NCBI RefSeq assembly: GCF_947499695.1
Contig: NZ_CANMPQ010000002.1
Coordinates: 558,001 to 622,000, forward strand
DNA from: an uncultured Allomuricauda sp.
Lineage (GTDB): Bacteria; Bacteroidota; Bacteroidia; Flavobacteriales; Flavobacteriaceae
Reading direction: 5' to 3'
Length of the DNA stretch: 64,000 nt
Below, one piece after another: positions 37,376-45,614 of the stretch (position 1 is its first letter; each line of letters begins with the position of its first letter). The position numbers were made by a program, and so were the translations under genes. The notes beneath the pieces were generated by a model. The model saw only the letters and a list, made by a program, of their open reading frames with translations, was not told the DNA's origin and ran no database searches.

Positions 37376-38482
37376 ATGCTACGCACTATTGTAACCCTAG
37401 TTTTTTGTCTTGCACTTAATATCCTCCCATGTTTATCTCAAGAAAAACCCTTACGGGTAGGTGTTGCTGGGCTTACCCACACCCATGTCCACTGGATTTT
37501 GGGAAGAGAAGATATAGGGGATATTGAAATTGTAGGTATTGTTGAACCAAATCGTGAATTGGCACAGCGATATTCAGAGCAACATGGGTTTTCCATGGAT
37601 GTGGTCTTCAATACATTGGAAGAAATGATCTATGCAACTAAGCCCGAGGCGGTAACCGCTTTTGGGACCATTTATGACCATTTGGAAGTTGTAGAGACCT
37701 GTGCGCCTTTAGGTGTTCATGTAATGGTTGAAAAGCCATTGGCAGTGAGTTTGGATCACGCCAAACAAATGGCCGCGCTCGCTAGAAAACATGACATCCA
37801 TTTATTGACCAATTACGAAACTACATGGTACCCTACAAACCATATGGCCAAACAATTTTTGAATCATGGTAAAATAGGAAGACTCAGAAAGGTGATTGTT
37901 CGAGATGGACATAAAGGTCCCGTAAAAATAGGTGTCAATAGAGAGTTTTTAGACTGGTTGCAAGACCCTGAGGCAAATGGCGGCGGGGCTATTACCGATT
38001 TTGGTTGTTATGGAGCTAACTTGACCACATGGCTCATGAATGGGAAACGGCCTAATTCGGTTACTGCAATTACCCAACAATTTCAGCCTCTGAACAACCC
38101 AAAAGTGGATGACGAGGCCACTATAATCCTGACTTATGATAATACCCAAGCCATTATCCAAGCCTCTTGGAATTGGCCCATTGGTCGCAAGGACATGGAG
38201 CTGTATGGATTGACAGGTGCCCTTTACGCTGACAATAGAAATGAGCTACGCCTTCGGATAGCCGAGGGCTATGACGGTTATCATGAAGAAAAATTCACGT
38301 TAAAAGAAAGACCATCTCCGCATAACGATCCCTTTAGCATGATGGCCGCAGTTATAAAGAATAAAATTCGGCTTCGGCCCTATAGTCTGACATCTTTGGA
38401 GAACAATTTGGTGGTCATGGAAATTTTAGACGCAGCAAGGGAAAGTGCCAAACATGGTAAAACAATTACCTTGACAAAATAA
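37376..38482 (+). CDS. Exported Gfo/Idh/MocA-family oxidoreductase
   Basis: A 368-residue NAD(P)-dependent sugar oxidoreductase fold carrying an N-terminal signal (MLRTIVTLVFCLALNILPCLSQ). The Rossmann start reads LRVGVAGLTHTHVHW, a relaxed GxGxxx motif, and the EKP signature is present (HVMVEKPLAVSL). A catalytic-region segment GGGAITDFGCYGANL follows. Export of this family is common in Bacteroidota polysaccharide loci; it runs 33 bp upstream of a TonB receptor in the same direction, which suggests work on an imported sugar. Substrate and cofactor are not determinable. Confidence 0.87.
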   Translation: MLRTIVTLVFCLALNILPCLSQEKPLRVGVAGLTHTHVHWILGREDIGDIEIVGIVEPNRELAQRYSEQHGFSMDVVFNTLEEMIYATKPEAVTAFGTIYDHLEVVETCAPLGVHVMVEKPLAVSLDHAKQMAALARKHDIHLLTNYETTWYPTNHMAKQFLNHGKIGRLRKVIVRDGHKGPVKIGVNREFLDWLQDPEANGGGAITDFGCYGANLTTWLMNGKRPNSVTAITQQFQPLNNPKVDDEATIILTYDNTQAIIQASWNWPIGRKDMELYGLTGALYADNRNELRLRIAEGYDGYHEEKFTLKERPSPHNDPFSMMAAVIKNKIRLRPYSLTSLENNLVVMEILDAARESAKHGKTITLTK

Positions 38483-38515
38483 TTTCATCAATTAATCTCA
38501 ACTGCTACAAAATCA

Positions 38516-40585
38516 ATGGCATTTTCAAAAGCTCCCTACATCTGTGTTTTCTTATTTGTTACAGTTTCATTTTTTGCTCAGGAAGTGCATAAAGATTCAG
38601 TAAACCAATTGGATGAAATCATCCTGATTGAAGATATTACTGTGAGAAATGCCACAGGAATTACACCTTATGCTATTGTAAATGAACAAACCTTCGAAAA
38701 GTTTAATCCGATTGACATTTCTTCAGCAGTAAATCAGATTCCTGGTGTTTATGTACTTTCAGGTGCACTCAACACTAACCGAATTACCATCCGAGGGGTC
38801 GGAGCACGTACACCTTTCGGAACTGATAAACTTCGTATGTATTTCAATGGAATTCCTGTAACTAATGGAACTGGATCTTCAACCATCGAAGCTTTTGATA
38901 TGGAAAATTTAGGTAAGATAGAAGTCATAAAAGGCCCAAAAGGCACCTCATTTGGCACCAATCTAGGTGGAGCCCTTCTTTTGGACACCAAAAGTCCCGA
39001 AGCAAATGAAACTAGATTAACCAATGCGTTCACTTTGGGTTCATATAATATGCTAAAGGAAAACCTATCCTTTCAACACTCCGAAGAAAATTTTAACCTC
39101 ACTTTTAGCTACAACCATTTTGAAACTGATGGTTACCGACAGAACAATCGTTTTGATAGAGATGGTTTCTTGCTGAACACCAATGTTAAGTTGGGTAAAA
39201 AAAGTGATCTAGGCCTATTGGTAAATTATATCGACTATACGGCTCAGATTCCTAGTTCATTGAACCAGACCGACTTTGACGAAGACCCAACACGAGCTGC
39301 GGGCAATTGGTTGGCCGCTCAAGGTTTCGAAGCCAACAAATATGTGCTTGCCGGGTTGTACCATACGTATGAGTTTGACCACACTTTCAAAAACACCACA
39401 AGTATTTTTTACACCTATCTGGATCATTATGAACCTCGTCCTTTCAATATTTTGGATGAGTTCACTAATGGATATGGTTTACGTAGTCAATTCAAAGGCA
39501 TTACAGGAACTACAGAGTATACTTTCGGAGGAGAATTGTACAAAGATGAATACCATTGGGGTACCTTCCAGAATCTTTTTAGAGATAACAACGGCAATGG
39601 TAGTTTGCAAGGTGACCGCATAAGTGATAATAGCGAATTTCGAAGACAATTTAATTTGTTCGGAACACTAACGCAGACTTTTACACCACGTTTTTCTGCC
39701 CAGATAGGACTTAATCTGAACAAGACCAATTACAATTTTCGGGATTTATTCAATCAAGGAGATGCAAACACTTCCGCCAACCGAAATTTTGATGCCATTT
39801 TGCTACCCAGCTTCGGATTGCAATATCTCTTCGTAGGAGGAAAACTATTTGCCAATGTAAGTCGAGGATTTTCCAACCCTAGTTTAGAGGAGACTTTAAC
39901 ACCTGATGGGGTAATCAATCCTGATATTGCCCAAGAAACAGGAACTAATTATGAACTAGGGGGAAACATTAACCTATTCAAGGGACATTTATTTTTGGAT
40001 GGGTCGCTTTACAGAATGAACATTAATAATCTATTGGTGGCCCAGCGCGTTGGCGAGGACCAATTTATCGGTAGAAATGCTGGAGAAACCCGACACCAAG
40101 GTTTGGAACTAAGCATTAGGTCTATGCTCTCACTTGGCAAAGATTTAAAGTTGTATCCTTATCTAAATTATACCTTGAGCGACCATAGTTTTGTGGATTT
40201 TGTAGATGAGGACGATGACTTTTCTGGCAATCCGCTCACAGGAGTGCCCAAAAATCGAATTAGTTCTGGGTTGGATGTAAAACACACTAACGGATTGCAG
40301 CTAAATTTGATCCACCAGTTTGTGGATGAAATCCCGCTCACGGATGCTAATAACCTAAACAGCGAATCTTTTAATGTGTTCAATGCCAAATTAGGTTATA
40401 TGAAGGAAATTTCTAACCATTTTTCGTTGGGATTGAATATAGGGGTGAATAATGTATTCGACACGAGATATGCCCAAAGTGTCTTAATCAATGCCGTTGG
40501 TTTTGGAGGTGCATTGCCCCGATACTTTTATCCAGGGACCGACCGAAATTTTTACGGAGGTCTTAAGATTGGGTATCTCTTTTAG
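38516..40585 (+). CDS. TonB-dependent outer-membrane receptor (no N-terminal CarboxypepD domain)
   Basis: A 689-residue barrel receptor with a signal peptide (ending SFFAQ), a TonB-box-like LDEIILIEDITV region and then the plug (NQIPGVYVLSGALNTNRITIRGVGARTPFG; GKIEVIKGPKGTSFGTNLGGALLLD). The plug is followed by a 22-strand barrel ending GGLKIGYLF. It lacks the extra N-terminal domain and has no SusD partner, so it is more like FecA/CirA-type receptors. It follows the exported Gfo/Idh/MocA gene by 33 bp, and its last 4 bp overlap the sulfatase stop on the opposite strand. Ligand unknown. Confidence 0.9.
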   Translation: MAFSKAPYICVFLFVTVSFFAQEVHKDSVNQLDEIILIEDITVRNATGITPYAIVNEQTFEKFNPIDISSAVNQIPGVYVLSGALNTNRITIRGVGARTPFGTDKLRMYFNGIPVTNGTGSSTIEAFDMENLGKIEVIKGPKGTSFGTNLGGALLLDTKSPEANETRLTNAFTLGSYNMLKENLSFQHSEENFNLTFSYNHFETDGYRQNNRFDRDGFLLNTNVKLGKKSDLGLLVNYIDYTAQIPSSLNQTDFDEDPTRAAGNWLAAQGFEANKYVLAGLYHTYEFDHTFKNTTSIFYTYLDHYEPRPFNILDEFTNGYGLRSQFKGITGTTEYTFGGELYKDEYHWGTFQNLFRDNNGNGSLQGDRISDNSEFRRQFNLFGTLTQTFTPRFSAQIGLNLNKTNYNFRDLFNQGDANTSANRNFDAILLPSFGLQYLFVGGKLFANVSRGFSNPSLEETLTPDGVINPDIAQETGTNYELGGNINLFKGHLFLDGSLYRMNINNLLVAQRVGEDQFIGRNAGETRHQGLELSIRSMLSLGKDLKLYPYLNYTLSDHSFVDFVDEDDDFSGNPLTGVPKNRISSGLDVKHTNGLQLNLIHQFVDEIPLTDANNLNSESFNVFNAKLGYMKEISNHFSLGLNIGVNNVFDTRYAQSVLINAVGFGGALPRYFYPGTDRNFYGGLKIGYLF

Positions 40586-42174
40586 TCTTTCTGTATATCC
40601 GATAACAATCCTTGCTCGATTAAAGGTATTCTAAACCTTTCCACCTCAGCATCGCGGTGCTCCTTGGCAAAAATTTCGGCTGCTTTTGCTATAATTTCAG
40701 GGTTTTGATTCTCAATATTATTGAGTTCTTCAGGATCTTGAACAAGGTTATAAAGTTCCAGGGTTGGCTCTTCTGTCGGATTCTTAAGATTTTGCCTGAC
40801 TACCTTCCAGTCGCCCATTCGAATGGCCACCTGTCCTCCATATTCAGGGAACTCCCAATATAGAAAATCATGCTCTGCCTGGCCTTCTTGATCTAATAGT
40901 GTGGGCAAAAAACTGATACCATCAGTCTTTATCGGATTTTCTAAATTGATAATATCAAATAACGTAGCCATTACATCATAATGTGCTGATACATGATTGG
41001 TTGTACTACTCGGCGTAATATGGTTGGGCCAAGAAGCAATCATGGGAACCCTAATACCTCCTTCGTAAACAAAACCTTTACCTCGTCCTCGTTCTTCACC
41101 AAAAATTCCAGAACTATTGAAAAATTCTCCATCTGTGCCGCCTGTATAAGTTACTCCGTTGTCCGAGGTAAACATTATAAGAGTATTTTCATATAGGTCA
41201 TTATCCTTTAAGTAGTCGATTAATTTGCCTACGTTTTCATCCAAATAGGAAATCATGGCGGCATATCCTGCTTTTGGATTTTGATGCGGAAAATATCCTG
41301 CTTGGCCCAGATAGGGTTCTTCATCACCAAATTTTTCCTTGTAGTAATCCACCCATTTTTGCGGCGCTTGTATTGCGTTATGTGGAATGGGAGATGCCCA
41401 ATAAAAAAAGAAGGGATTGTCTTTGTTCTCTGATATGAACCCCATCATTTCATCAAATATCAAATCTGGAGCGTAGTCATTTAAATTGAATTTTTGATAA
41501 TTGGAAGGGTCATACGGGTCAGCTTCTTCGGATAGTTTTGTGTGGGGAGGGATGGTGTCATTGTTGAGGTGGATCCTATTTTCATTTTTGTACAAGTGAA
41601 CGGGATAATAGGTATGGGCTTGTCTTTGACAATTGTATCCATAAAAAAAATCGAAGCCCATTTTTGTGGGAATAGAATTCGTATGCGGTGCTCCAAGACC
41701 CCATTTACCTGCCATACCTGTGGCGTAGCCTTCTTTTTTTAATAACTGCGGAAATAAAACCGTAGAGGTTGGCAGCGGCCGTTGACCTTCCAATGTGGAG
41801 TCGAGGATTACTTCGCGGTAATCCCAAACGTTACCACGCTCGTTCCATTCATCATTCCCTCGTATATAGGAGTGGCCGGCATGCTTACCAGTTAGAAACA
41901 TATACCGGGCGGGAGCGCAGACAGGTGCGCCTGTATAATGCTGGGTAAATAACATTCCACTTTGTGCCAGGGCATCTATATTGGGAGTTTCAATCTTTTC
42001 TTGTCCATAAACACCCAATTCACCATATCCTAGATCATCAGCCAAAATGTAAATGATGTTAGGTTTTTTAATACTAACCGTTTTATTGACGCCTTCTTTG
42101 CACCCTCCGAGAGCAAAAAAAAACAGAAGTGCTGTTATTTTAAAAAGACATATGTACCTGTAATTTTTTTTCAT
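40582..42174 (-). CDS. Type I (S1) sulfatase lipoprotein
   Basis: A 530-residue formylglycine sulfatase. Lipoprotein signal with Cys25 (ALGGCKEG) places it in the envelope. The metal site is D46-D47 in ILADDLGYGELG; the modified cysteine is C86 in CAPAR (C-x-P-x-R, so Cys-type). MGFDFFYGYNCQRQAH, the FTSDNG metal-binding site and the C-terminal YWEFPEYGG are typical of Bacteroidota arylsulfatase/endosulfatase. It converges with the TonB receptor by 4 bp. No sulfatase-maturating enzyme is in the window. Confidence 0.93.
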   Translation of the reverse strand: MKKNYRYICLFKITALLFFFALGGCKEGVNKTVSIKKPNIIYILADDLGYGELGVYGQEKIETPNIDALAQSGMLFTQHYTGAPVCAPARYMFLTGKHAGHSYIRGNDEWNERGNVWDYREVILDSTLEGQRPLPTSTVLFPQLLKKEGYATGMAGKWGLGAPHTNSIPTKMGFDFFYGYNCQRQAHTYYPVHLYKNENRIHLNNDTIPPHTKLSEEADPYDPSNYQKFNLNDYAPDLIFDEMMGFISENKDNPFFFYWASPIPHNAIQAPQKWVDYYKEKFGDEEPYLGQAGYFPHQNPKAGYAAMISYLDENVGKLIDYLKDNDLYENTLIMFTSDNGVTYTGGTDGEFFNSSGIFGEERGRGKGFVYEGGIRVPMIASWPNHITPSSTTNHVSAHYDVMATLFDIINLENPIKTDGISFLPTLLDQEGQAEHDFLYWEFPEYGGQVAIRMGDWKVVRQNLKNPTEEPTLELYNLVQDPEELNNIENQNPEIIAKAAEIFAKEHRDAEVERFRIPLIEQGLLSDIQKD

Positions 42175-42359
42175 GCTTCCAATCAGATAAGTTGGATGTG
42201 GTTTACATCTTGTTCAAGATAAGGTTTTCTTATATCTCATGTAAAGCATCAACGTTCAAAATAAAATTCAAGATAAATGCAGATTTGTCACTTTCCTCAA
42301 TATTGACAGGAGAGTTATTTTTTATGCGTTTCAAGAAGTAGACTGTAATTTTTCTGTTC
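42175..42359. other. Spacer between the sulfatase and the first AraC gene
   Basis: About 185 bp of AT-rich sequence precede the regulator's operator region. It contains two copies of TTCAAGATAA (near 42213 and 42272) whose meaning is unclear, and no gene. Confidence 0.4.
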
Positions 42360-42375
42360 CCGAACATCTTTAACC
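42360..42375 (+). promoter_or_regulatory. Operator half A0 (CCGAAC-N4-TTAACC)
   Basis: A degenerate copy of the CCGACG-N4-TTNACA motif matching 8 of 11 fixed positions, exactly 22 bp upstream of copy A. The pair is a direct repeat at two helical turns, as AraC-type proteins often bind. Confidence 0.5.
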
Positions 42376-42381
42376 TTAATC

Positions 42382-42397
42382 CCGACGAACCTTAACA
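42382..42397 (+). promoter_or_regulatory. Operator copy A (CCGACG-N4-TTAACA) before the first AraC gene
   Basis: CCGACG begins at 42382 and TTAACA ends at 42397. A -7-like box (TAACTTTA) starts 37 bp from the first base of the motif, and the start codon is 19 bp beyond that box. See the findings for the matched spacing in copies B and C. Confidence 0.65.
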
Positions 42398-42418
42398 AGC
42401 CCTAGGTCAATTTAGTCG

Positions 42419-42426
42419 TAACTTTA
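42419..42426 (+). promoter_or_regulatory. -7-like box (TAACTTTA) of the first AraC gene
   Basis: TAnnTTTA departs from TAnnTTTG only in the last base. It lies 21 bp after the right half of the operator, in the place expected for RNA polymerase with an activator overlapping the -33 region. Confidence 0.45.
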
Positions 42427-42444
42427 AGTAAATTAACCTACGTA

Positions 42445-43557
42445 ATGAGAATTCTAGAAATCATACTAGTGTGTTTTGCCTTTCAAGCATTTGTTTATGC
42501 GGGCTTTCTATTATTTAAAAAAAGCAGGGTAAGAAAAGCAAATACCATCTGGGCAATTTTCCTTTTCCTTTTTGGACTAAACATTTTATACAATGTTTCA
42601 TTCTGGCTCTATGGAGACAACGATACGGTAAGCGCATTAAATATGCTTTATTATGTTCCATTCTCTCTTTATGGACCGCTGTTTTATATGTATGTCAAGA
42701 CTTTGGTTTCTGAGAAAAGGCCGAAGGCCACAGAAATACTTTTCCACATCACAATTCCGGTTTTGGTATTGTTAAATTTCATTCGTTATTATACACTTTC
42801 CGTGGAGATAAAACTGATGATAGAAAAAGGGATGGTTGCTCCCAATAATTACATTTTTATCTCAGCGGACAATGTTTTCTATTTTTTAATAGCATCAACC
42901 ATTCTTTATGCCTTGGCATCCTATTTCACTAACAAGAACAGATATGCTGATGACAAGGAAATGAAATTATGGTTAAAGCTAATTTCTGTGGGCTTTGGTT
43001 TTTTTGCCATTTCTTGGCTCTTCTATTTTACTTTGTTCCAGGCAGGGCTCATAAATCAATCCCAGGATTATTCGATTACCATAATGATGGGGGTGTTTAT
43101 TGGACTCACTTCCTATTTCGGTTTTTACCACAGTGGTGTTTTCAATGGGAAGGCATTAAAGAAGATATTCCCAATAATAAAATATCAAAAATCGGGGCTT
43201 TCTAAAAGTGTTCTAAACGATTACAAGGTGAAGCTTCTTAATCTTATGGAATCCAAATCTCTTTATTTGGAAAGCGAACTGAAGCTTACCGATTTGGCCT
43301 CAATGTTGAATCTTTCCAGGCACAATACTTCGCAGATAATTAACGAATGCTTTCAAATGAGCTTTTATGAGTTTATCAATAAGTACCGAATTGAAGAAGC
43401 GGAAAGATTACTTGTTGATGACAAGGAGCACGAAATGAACATTACAGATATTGCATATCAGGTTGGTTTCAACAACCGTATTTCTTTTTACAATGCGTTT
43501 AAAAAAAATATCGGGATCACTCCAACCGAGTTTCGAAACCAGAACTTGGCTTCGTAA
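42445..43557 (+). CDS. Membrane-embedded AraC-type transcriptional regulator, copy 1
   Basis: A 370-residue one-component regulator. Seven hydrophobic helices span about residues 1-235 (for example ILVCFAFQAFVYAGFLL and IMMGVFIGLTSYFGFYH). They are followed by a C-terminal AraC/XylS DNA-binding domain: SLYLESELKLTDLASMLNLSRHN as the first helix-turn-helix and MNITDIAYQVGFNNRISFYNAFKK as the second. The design suggests that a signal in or at the membrane controls DNA binding. Its C-terminal half is nearly identical to the next gene and the length is the same. No sensor kinase is nearby. Target sites are proposed in the findings. Confidence 0.93.
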   Translation: MRILEIILVCFAFQAFVYAGFLLFKKSRVRKANTIWAIFLFLFGLNILYNVSFWLYGDNDTVSALNMLYYVPFSLYGPLFYMYVKTLVSEKRPKATEILFHITIPVLVLLNFIRYYTLSVEIKLMIEKGMVAPNNYIFISADNVFYFLIASTILYALASYFTNKNRYADDKEMKLWLKLISVGFGFFAISWLFYFTLFQAGLINQSQDYSITIMMGVFIGLTSYFGFYHSGVFNGKALKKIFPIIKYQKSGLSKSVLNDYKVKLLNLMESKSLYLESELKLTDLASMLNLSRHNTSQIINECFQMSFYEFINKYRIEEAERLLVDDKEHEMNITDIAYQVGFNNRISFYNAFKKNIGITPTEFRNQNLAS

Positions 43558-43591
43558 TTTATTCCCTTTCTGATTTAATAGATTGTTAATT

Positions 43592-43607
43592 CCGACGGAT
43601 ATTTACA
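43592..43607 (+). promoter_or_regulatory. Operator copy B (CCGACG-N4-TTTACA) before the second AraC gene
   Basis: CCGACG starts at 43592, 35 bp after the previous stop. A TATTTTTA box starts at 43629, exactly 37 bp away, and the start codon lies 19 bp after the box, the same geometry as copy A. Confidence 0.65.
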
Positions 43608-43628
43608 AAATCCGCCACCCCATTTATG

Positions 43629-43636
43629 TATTTTTA
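43629..43636 (+). promoter_or_regulatory. -7-like box (TATTTTTA) of the second AraC gene
   Basis: TAnnTTTA form, one base from the Bacteroidota -7 consensus, with the same spacing to the operator and to the ATG as in the first copy. Confidence 0.45.
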
Positions 43637-43654
43637 ACTGTATCAAACTAGTTT

Positions 43655-44767
43655 ATGAGGGTATTGGGCATTGTTTTATTGTGTTTTTCGTTTCAAGCTA
43701 TTTTGTATGCTGCATTTCTATTTGCGAAAAAAAGCGACAACAGCAAAGCAAATAGAATTTGGGCCATTTTTTTATTATTGTTCGGATTGGACATTATTCA
43801 TAATGTGCTGTATTGGACCTATAATAACAGCGATATATCAAATGCCATAACTTATATATACCTTATTCTACTTTCATTATATGGTCCTTTGTTCTTTTTA
43901 TATATAAGGACTTTGGTTCAAGGAAAGAGAATTACCTGGAAAACCATTCTACCACATTTTATTCTGACAGTATTGGTAGTATTGAACTTTGCTCGATATT
44001 ATATACAGCCAGTTGCAATCAAAAGAAGTATAAATAGCGGTGCGATCAATGTGGGAAACTATGTTTTTGTTCCCTCAAGTACGGTATTTATAATATTGCT
44101 GTGTAGTCTTTTCTTCTATACGATTTGGACCTTTAGGATAAATCGTAAAAGCTATATTGAAGATAATGAGATGAAACTATGGCTTAAGTTGACCATCACA
44201 ACATTTGGTTGCTTTACAGGATCATGGTTTACTTTTTTCGTTTTACTGAAGGCGGGAGTACTCGACTTCACACAAGATTTTGTTATCACCACGGCCATGT
44301 GTTTCTTTGTTGGGCTTACATCGTATTTCGGGTTCTACCATGTGAGTATTTTTAATGGAAAACCATTAAAAAGGGTATTTCCGGTGATTAAATATCAGAA
44401 ATCGGGACTATCTAAGAATGTGCTGAACGACTACAAGGAAAAGCTTGTTAATCTTATGGAAACGGAGGCAATCTATTTGGAAAATGAACTAAAACTTGTT
44501 GATTTGGCCAAAATGCTAAATCTTTCTAGACACAACACTTCTCAAATTATTAATGAGTGTTTTCAAATGACCTTTTATGAGTTTGTAAACAAATATAGAA
44601 TTGAAGAGGCCGAAAGACTTTTGGTAGAGGACAAAAGTCTAGAAATGAACATTACGGACATTGCTTATCAGGCGGGGTTTAATAACCGTATTTCCTTCTA
44701 CAATGCCTTTAAAAAATATATTGGTAGTACCCCCACTGAGTTTCGAAACCAAAATATGGCTTCTTAA
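43655..44767 (+). CDS. Membrane-embedded AraC-type transcriptional regulator, copy 2 (tandem paralogue)
   Basis: This is the tandem paralogue of the preceding gene, also 370 residues, with the same seven-helix N-terminus and two helix-turn-helix C-terminus (LVDLAKMLNLSRHNTSQIINEC; MNITDIAYQAGFNNRISFYN). The DNA-binding half differs at few positions while the membrane half has drifted much more, so the two probably share DNA targets but sense different cues. The membrane half retains FWAI-like packing of aromatic residues. It is 97 bp from the first copy and each carries its own promoter. Confidence 0.93.
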   Translation: MRVLGIVLLCFSFQAILYAAFLFAKKSDNSKANRIWAIFLLLFGLDIIHNVLYWTYNNSDISNAITYIYLILLSLYGPLFFLYIRTLVQGKRITWKTILPHFILTVLVVLNFARYYIQPVAIKRSINSGAINVGNYVFVPSSTVFIILLCSLFFYTIWTFRINRKSYIEDNEMKLWLKLTITTFGCFTGSWFTFFVLLKAGVLDFTQDFVITTAMCFFVGLTSYFGFYHVSIFNGKPLKRVFPVIKYQKSGLSKNVLNDYKEKLVNLMETEAIYLENELKLVDLAKMLNLSRHNTSQIINECFQMTFYEFVNKYRIEEAERLLVEDKSLEMNITDIAYQAGFNNRISFYNAFKKYIGSTPTEFRNQNMAS

Positions 44768-44800
44768 AACTAATTCCCCTCTTATTTTTCGGAGCTAATT

Positions 44801-44816
44801 CCGACGCAGATTTACA
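44801..44816 (+). promoter_or_regulatory. Operator copy C (CCGACG-N4-TTTACA) before the DUF1579-like genes
   Basis: CCGACG starts 34 bp after the second AraC stop. The TATTTTTA box starts at 44838, again exactly 37 bp away. Unlike copies A and B, it is followed by a 109-bp leader before the next gene. Confidence 0.65.
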
Positions 44817-44837
44817 AAACACAGCCACGTAAACATT

Positions 44838-44845
44838 TATTTTTA
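44838..44845 (+). promoter_or_regulatory. -7-like box (TATTTTTA) before the DUF1579-like genes
   Basis: Same sequence and spacing as copy B. It implies transcription of the downstream secreted-protein genes from here. Confidence 0.45.
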
Positions 44846-44879
44846 GCGGACCCAAACAAATTTAAAGACATACCCATAA

Positions 44880-44895
44880 TGGTGCAGTTGCACCA
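44880..44895 (+). promoter_or_regulatory. Perfect inverted repeat TGGTGCA-GT-TGCACCA in the predicted leader
   Basis: Seven-base arms around a 2-bp centre, about 35 bp past the -7-like box and 59 bp before the gene. The symmetry suits a dimeric repressor site; as RNA the 2-nt loop would have to open, so a DNA operator is the likelier reading. Confidence 0.45.
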
Positions 44896-44953
44896 ATTTT
44901 GGATGTGTTGAATATGGCACATATACATTTTGTTAAATTATAAATACTGAATT

Positions 44954-45556
44954 ATGGATATAAATATGGTTTTAAAACGAACCGGTAAAACTGTAAGTTG
45001 TTTGTTATTGGGCTTACTAACGAACGGGGCTATAATTGGCCAAGACACCTTGGAAGATACTGGTCTATTAGCAACGGAAATAAATAAAACTGCCCCAACC
45101 TTGACGGATCATTGGGGGCAATTGGTGGGCAATTGGGATATCGAGGTGGAGATAGTCAACTCTTCAGGTGAGATAACACAAAGTTTCAATGGCGAATGGA
45201 ATTGGTTTTATGTAATGAACGGAATGGCGATTCAAGATGTCTTTATTTTGCCAAAACGTGAAGACGCCAAAGATCAAAACTCATTTTATGGAATAGGATT
45301 ACGAATTTACAATGAGAAACTAAATAAATGGCAGACAGCGTACATGGATACCTCAAATAAGCAAATGGATACGGGAGAAGCCATATCAACAAATGAAAAG
45401 ATTACATTGATTGAAACAAATGAAAAAGACGAAAAAATAAGAATTACCTATTTTGATTTTCAAGACAATACATTTAAGTGGCAACAGGAGGTATTCAACG
45501 AGGACAGAAAGGTGTGGCAAATCAACCAGTTGATACACGCTACCAGAAAGAGTTGA
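44954..45556 (+). CDS. Secreted DUF1579-like protein, single domain
   Basis: A 200-residue protein with a signal peptide (about residues 1-29, ending GAIIGQ; a start at the fifth-codon Met is also possible). The mature part is one beta-rich domain with the family's WxxxGxW-like start (LVGNWDIEVEIVNSSG) and the FNGEWNWFYVMNGMAIQDVFIL strand-turn segment. It resembles the first or second domain of the next protein, so it is probably a lipocalin-like ligand binder rather than an enzyme. The family assignment is tentative. It lies behind a predicted AraC operator. Confidence 0.65.
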   Translation: MDINMVLKRTGKTVSCLLLGLLTNGAIIGQDTLEDTGLLATEINKTAPTLTDHWGQLVGNWDIEVEIVNSSGEITQSFNGEWNWFYVMNGMAIQDVFILPKREDAKDQNSFYGIGLRIYNEKLNKWQTAYMDTSNKQMDTGEAISTNEKITLIETNEKDEKIRITYFDFQDNTFKWQQEVFNEDRKVWQINQLIHATRKS

Positions 45557-45614
45557 TGAAATAACAGTTTACTTATAAACATGGAGCACTTAACTATCAC
45601 TAAACTTAAATAGA

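Noticed and set aside
45567-45580. Inverted repeat GTTTA-N4-TAAAC between the two DUF1579-like genes
   Set aside because: Five-base AT-rich arms arise often by chance in this sequence; no supporting second copy was found.
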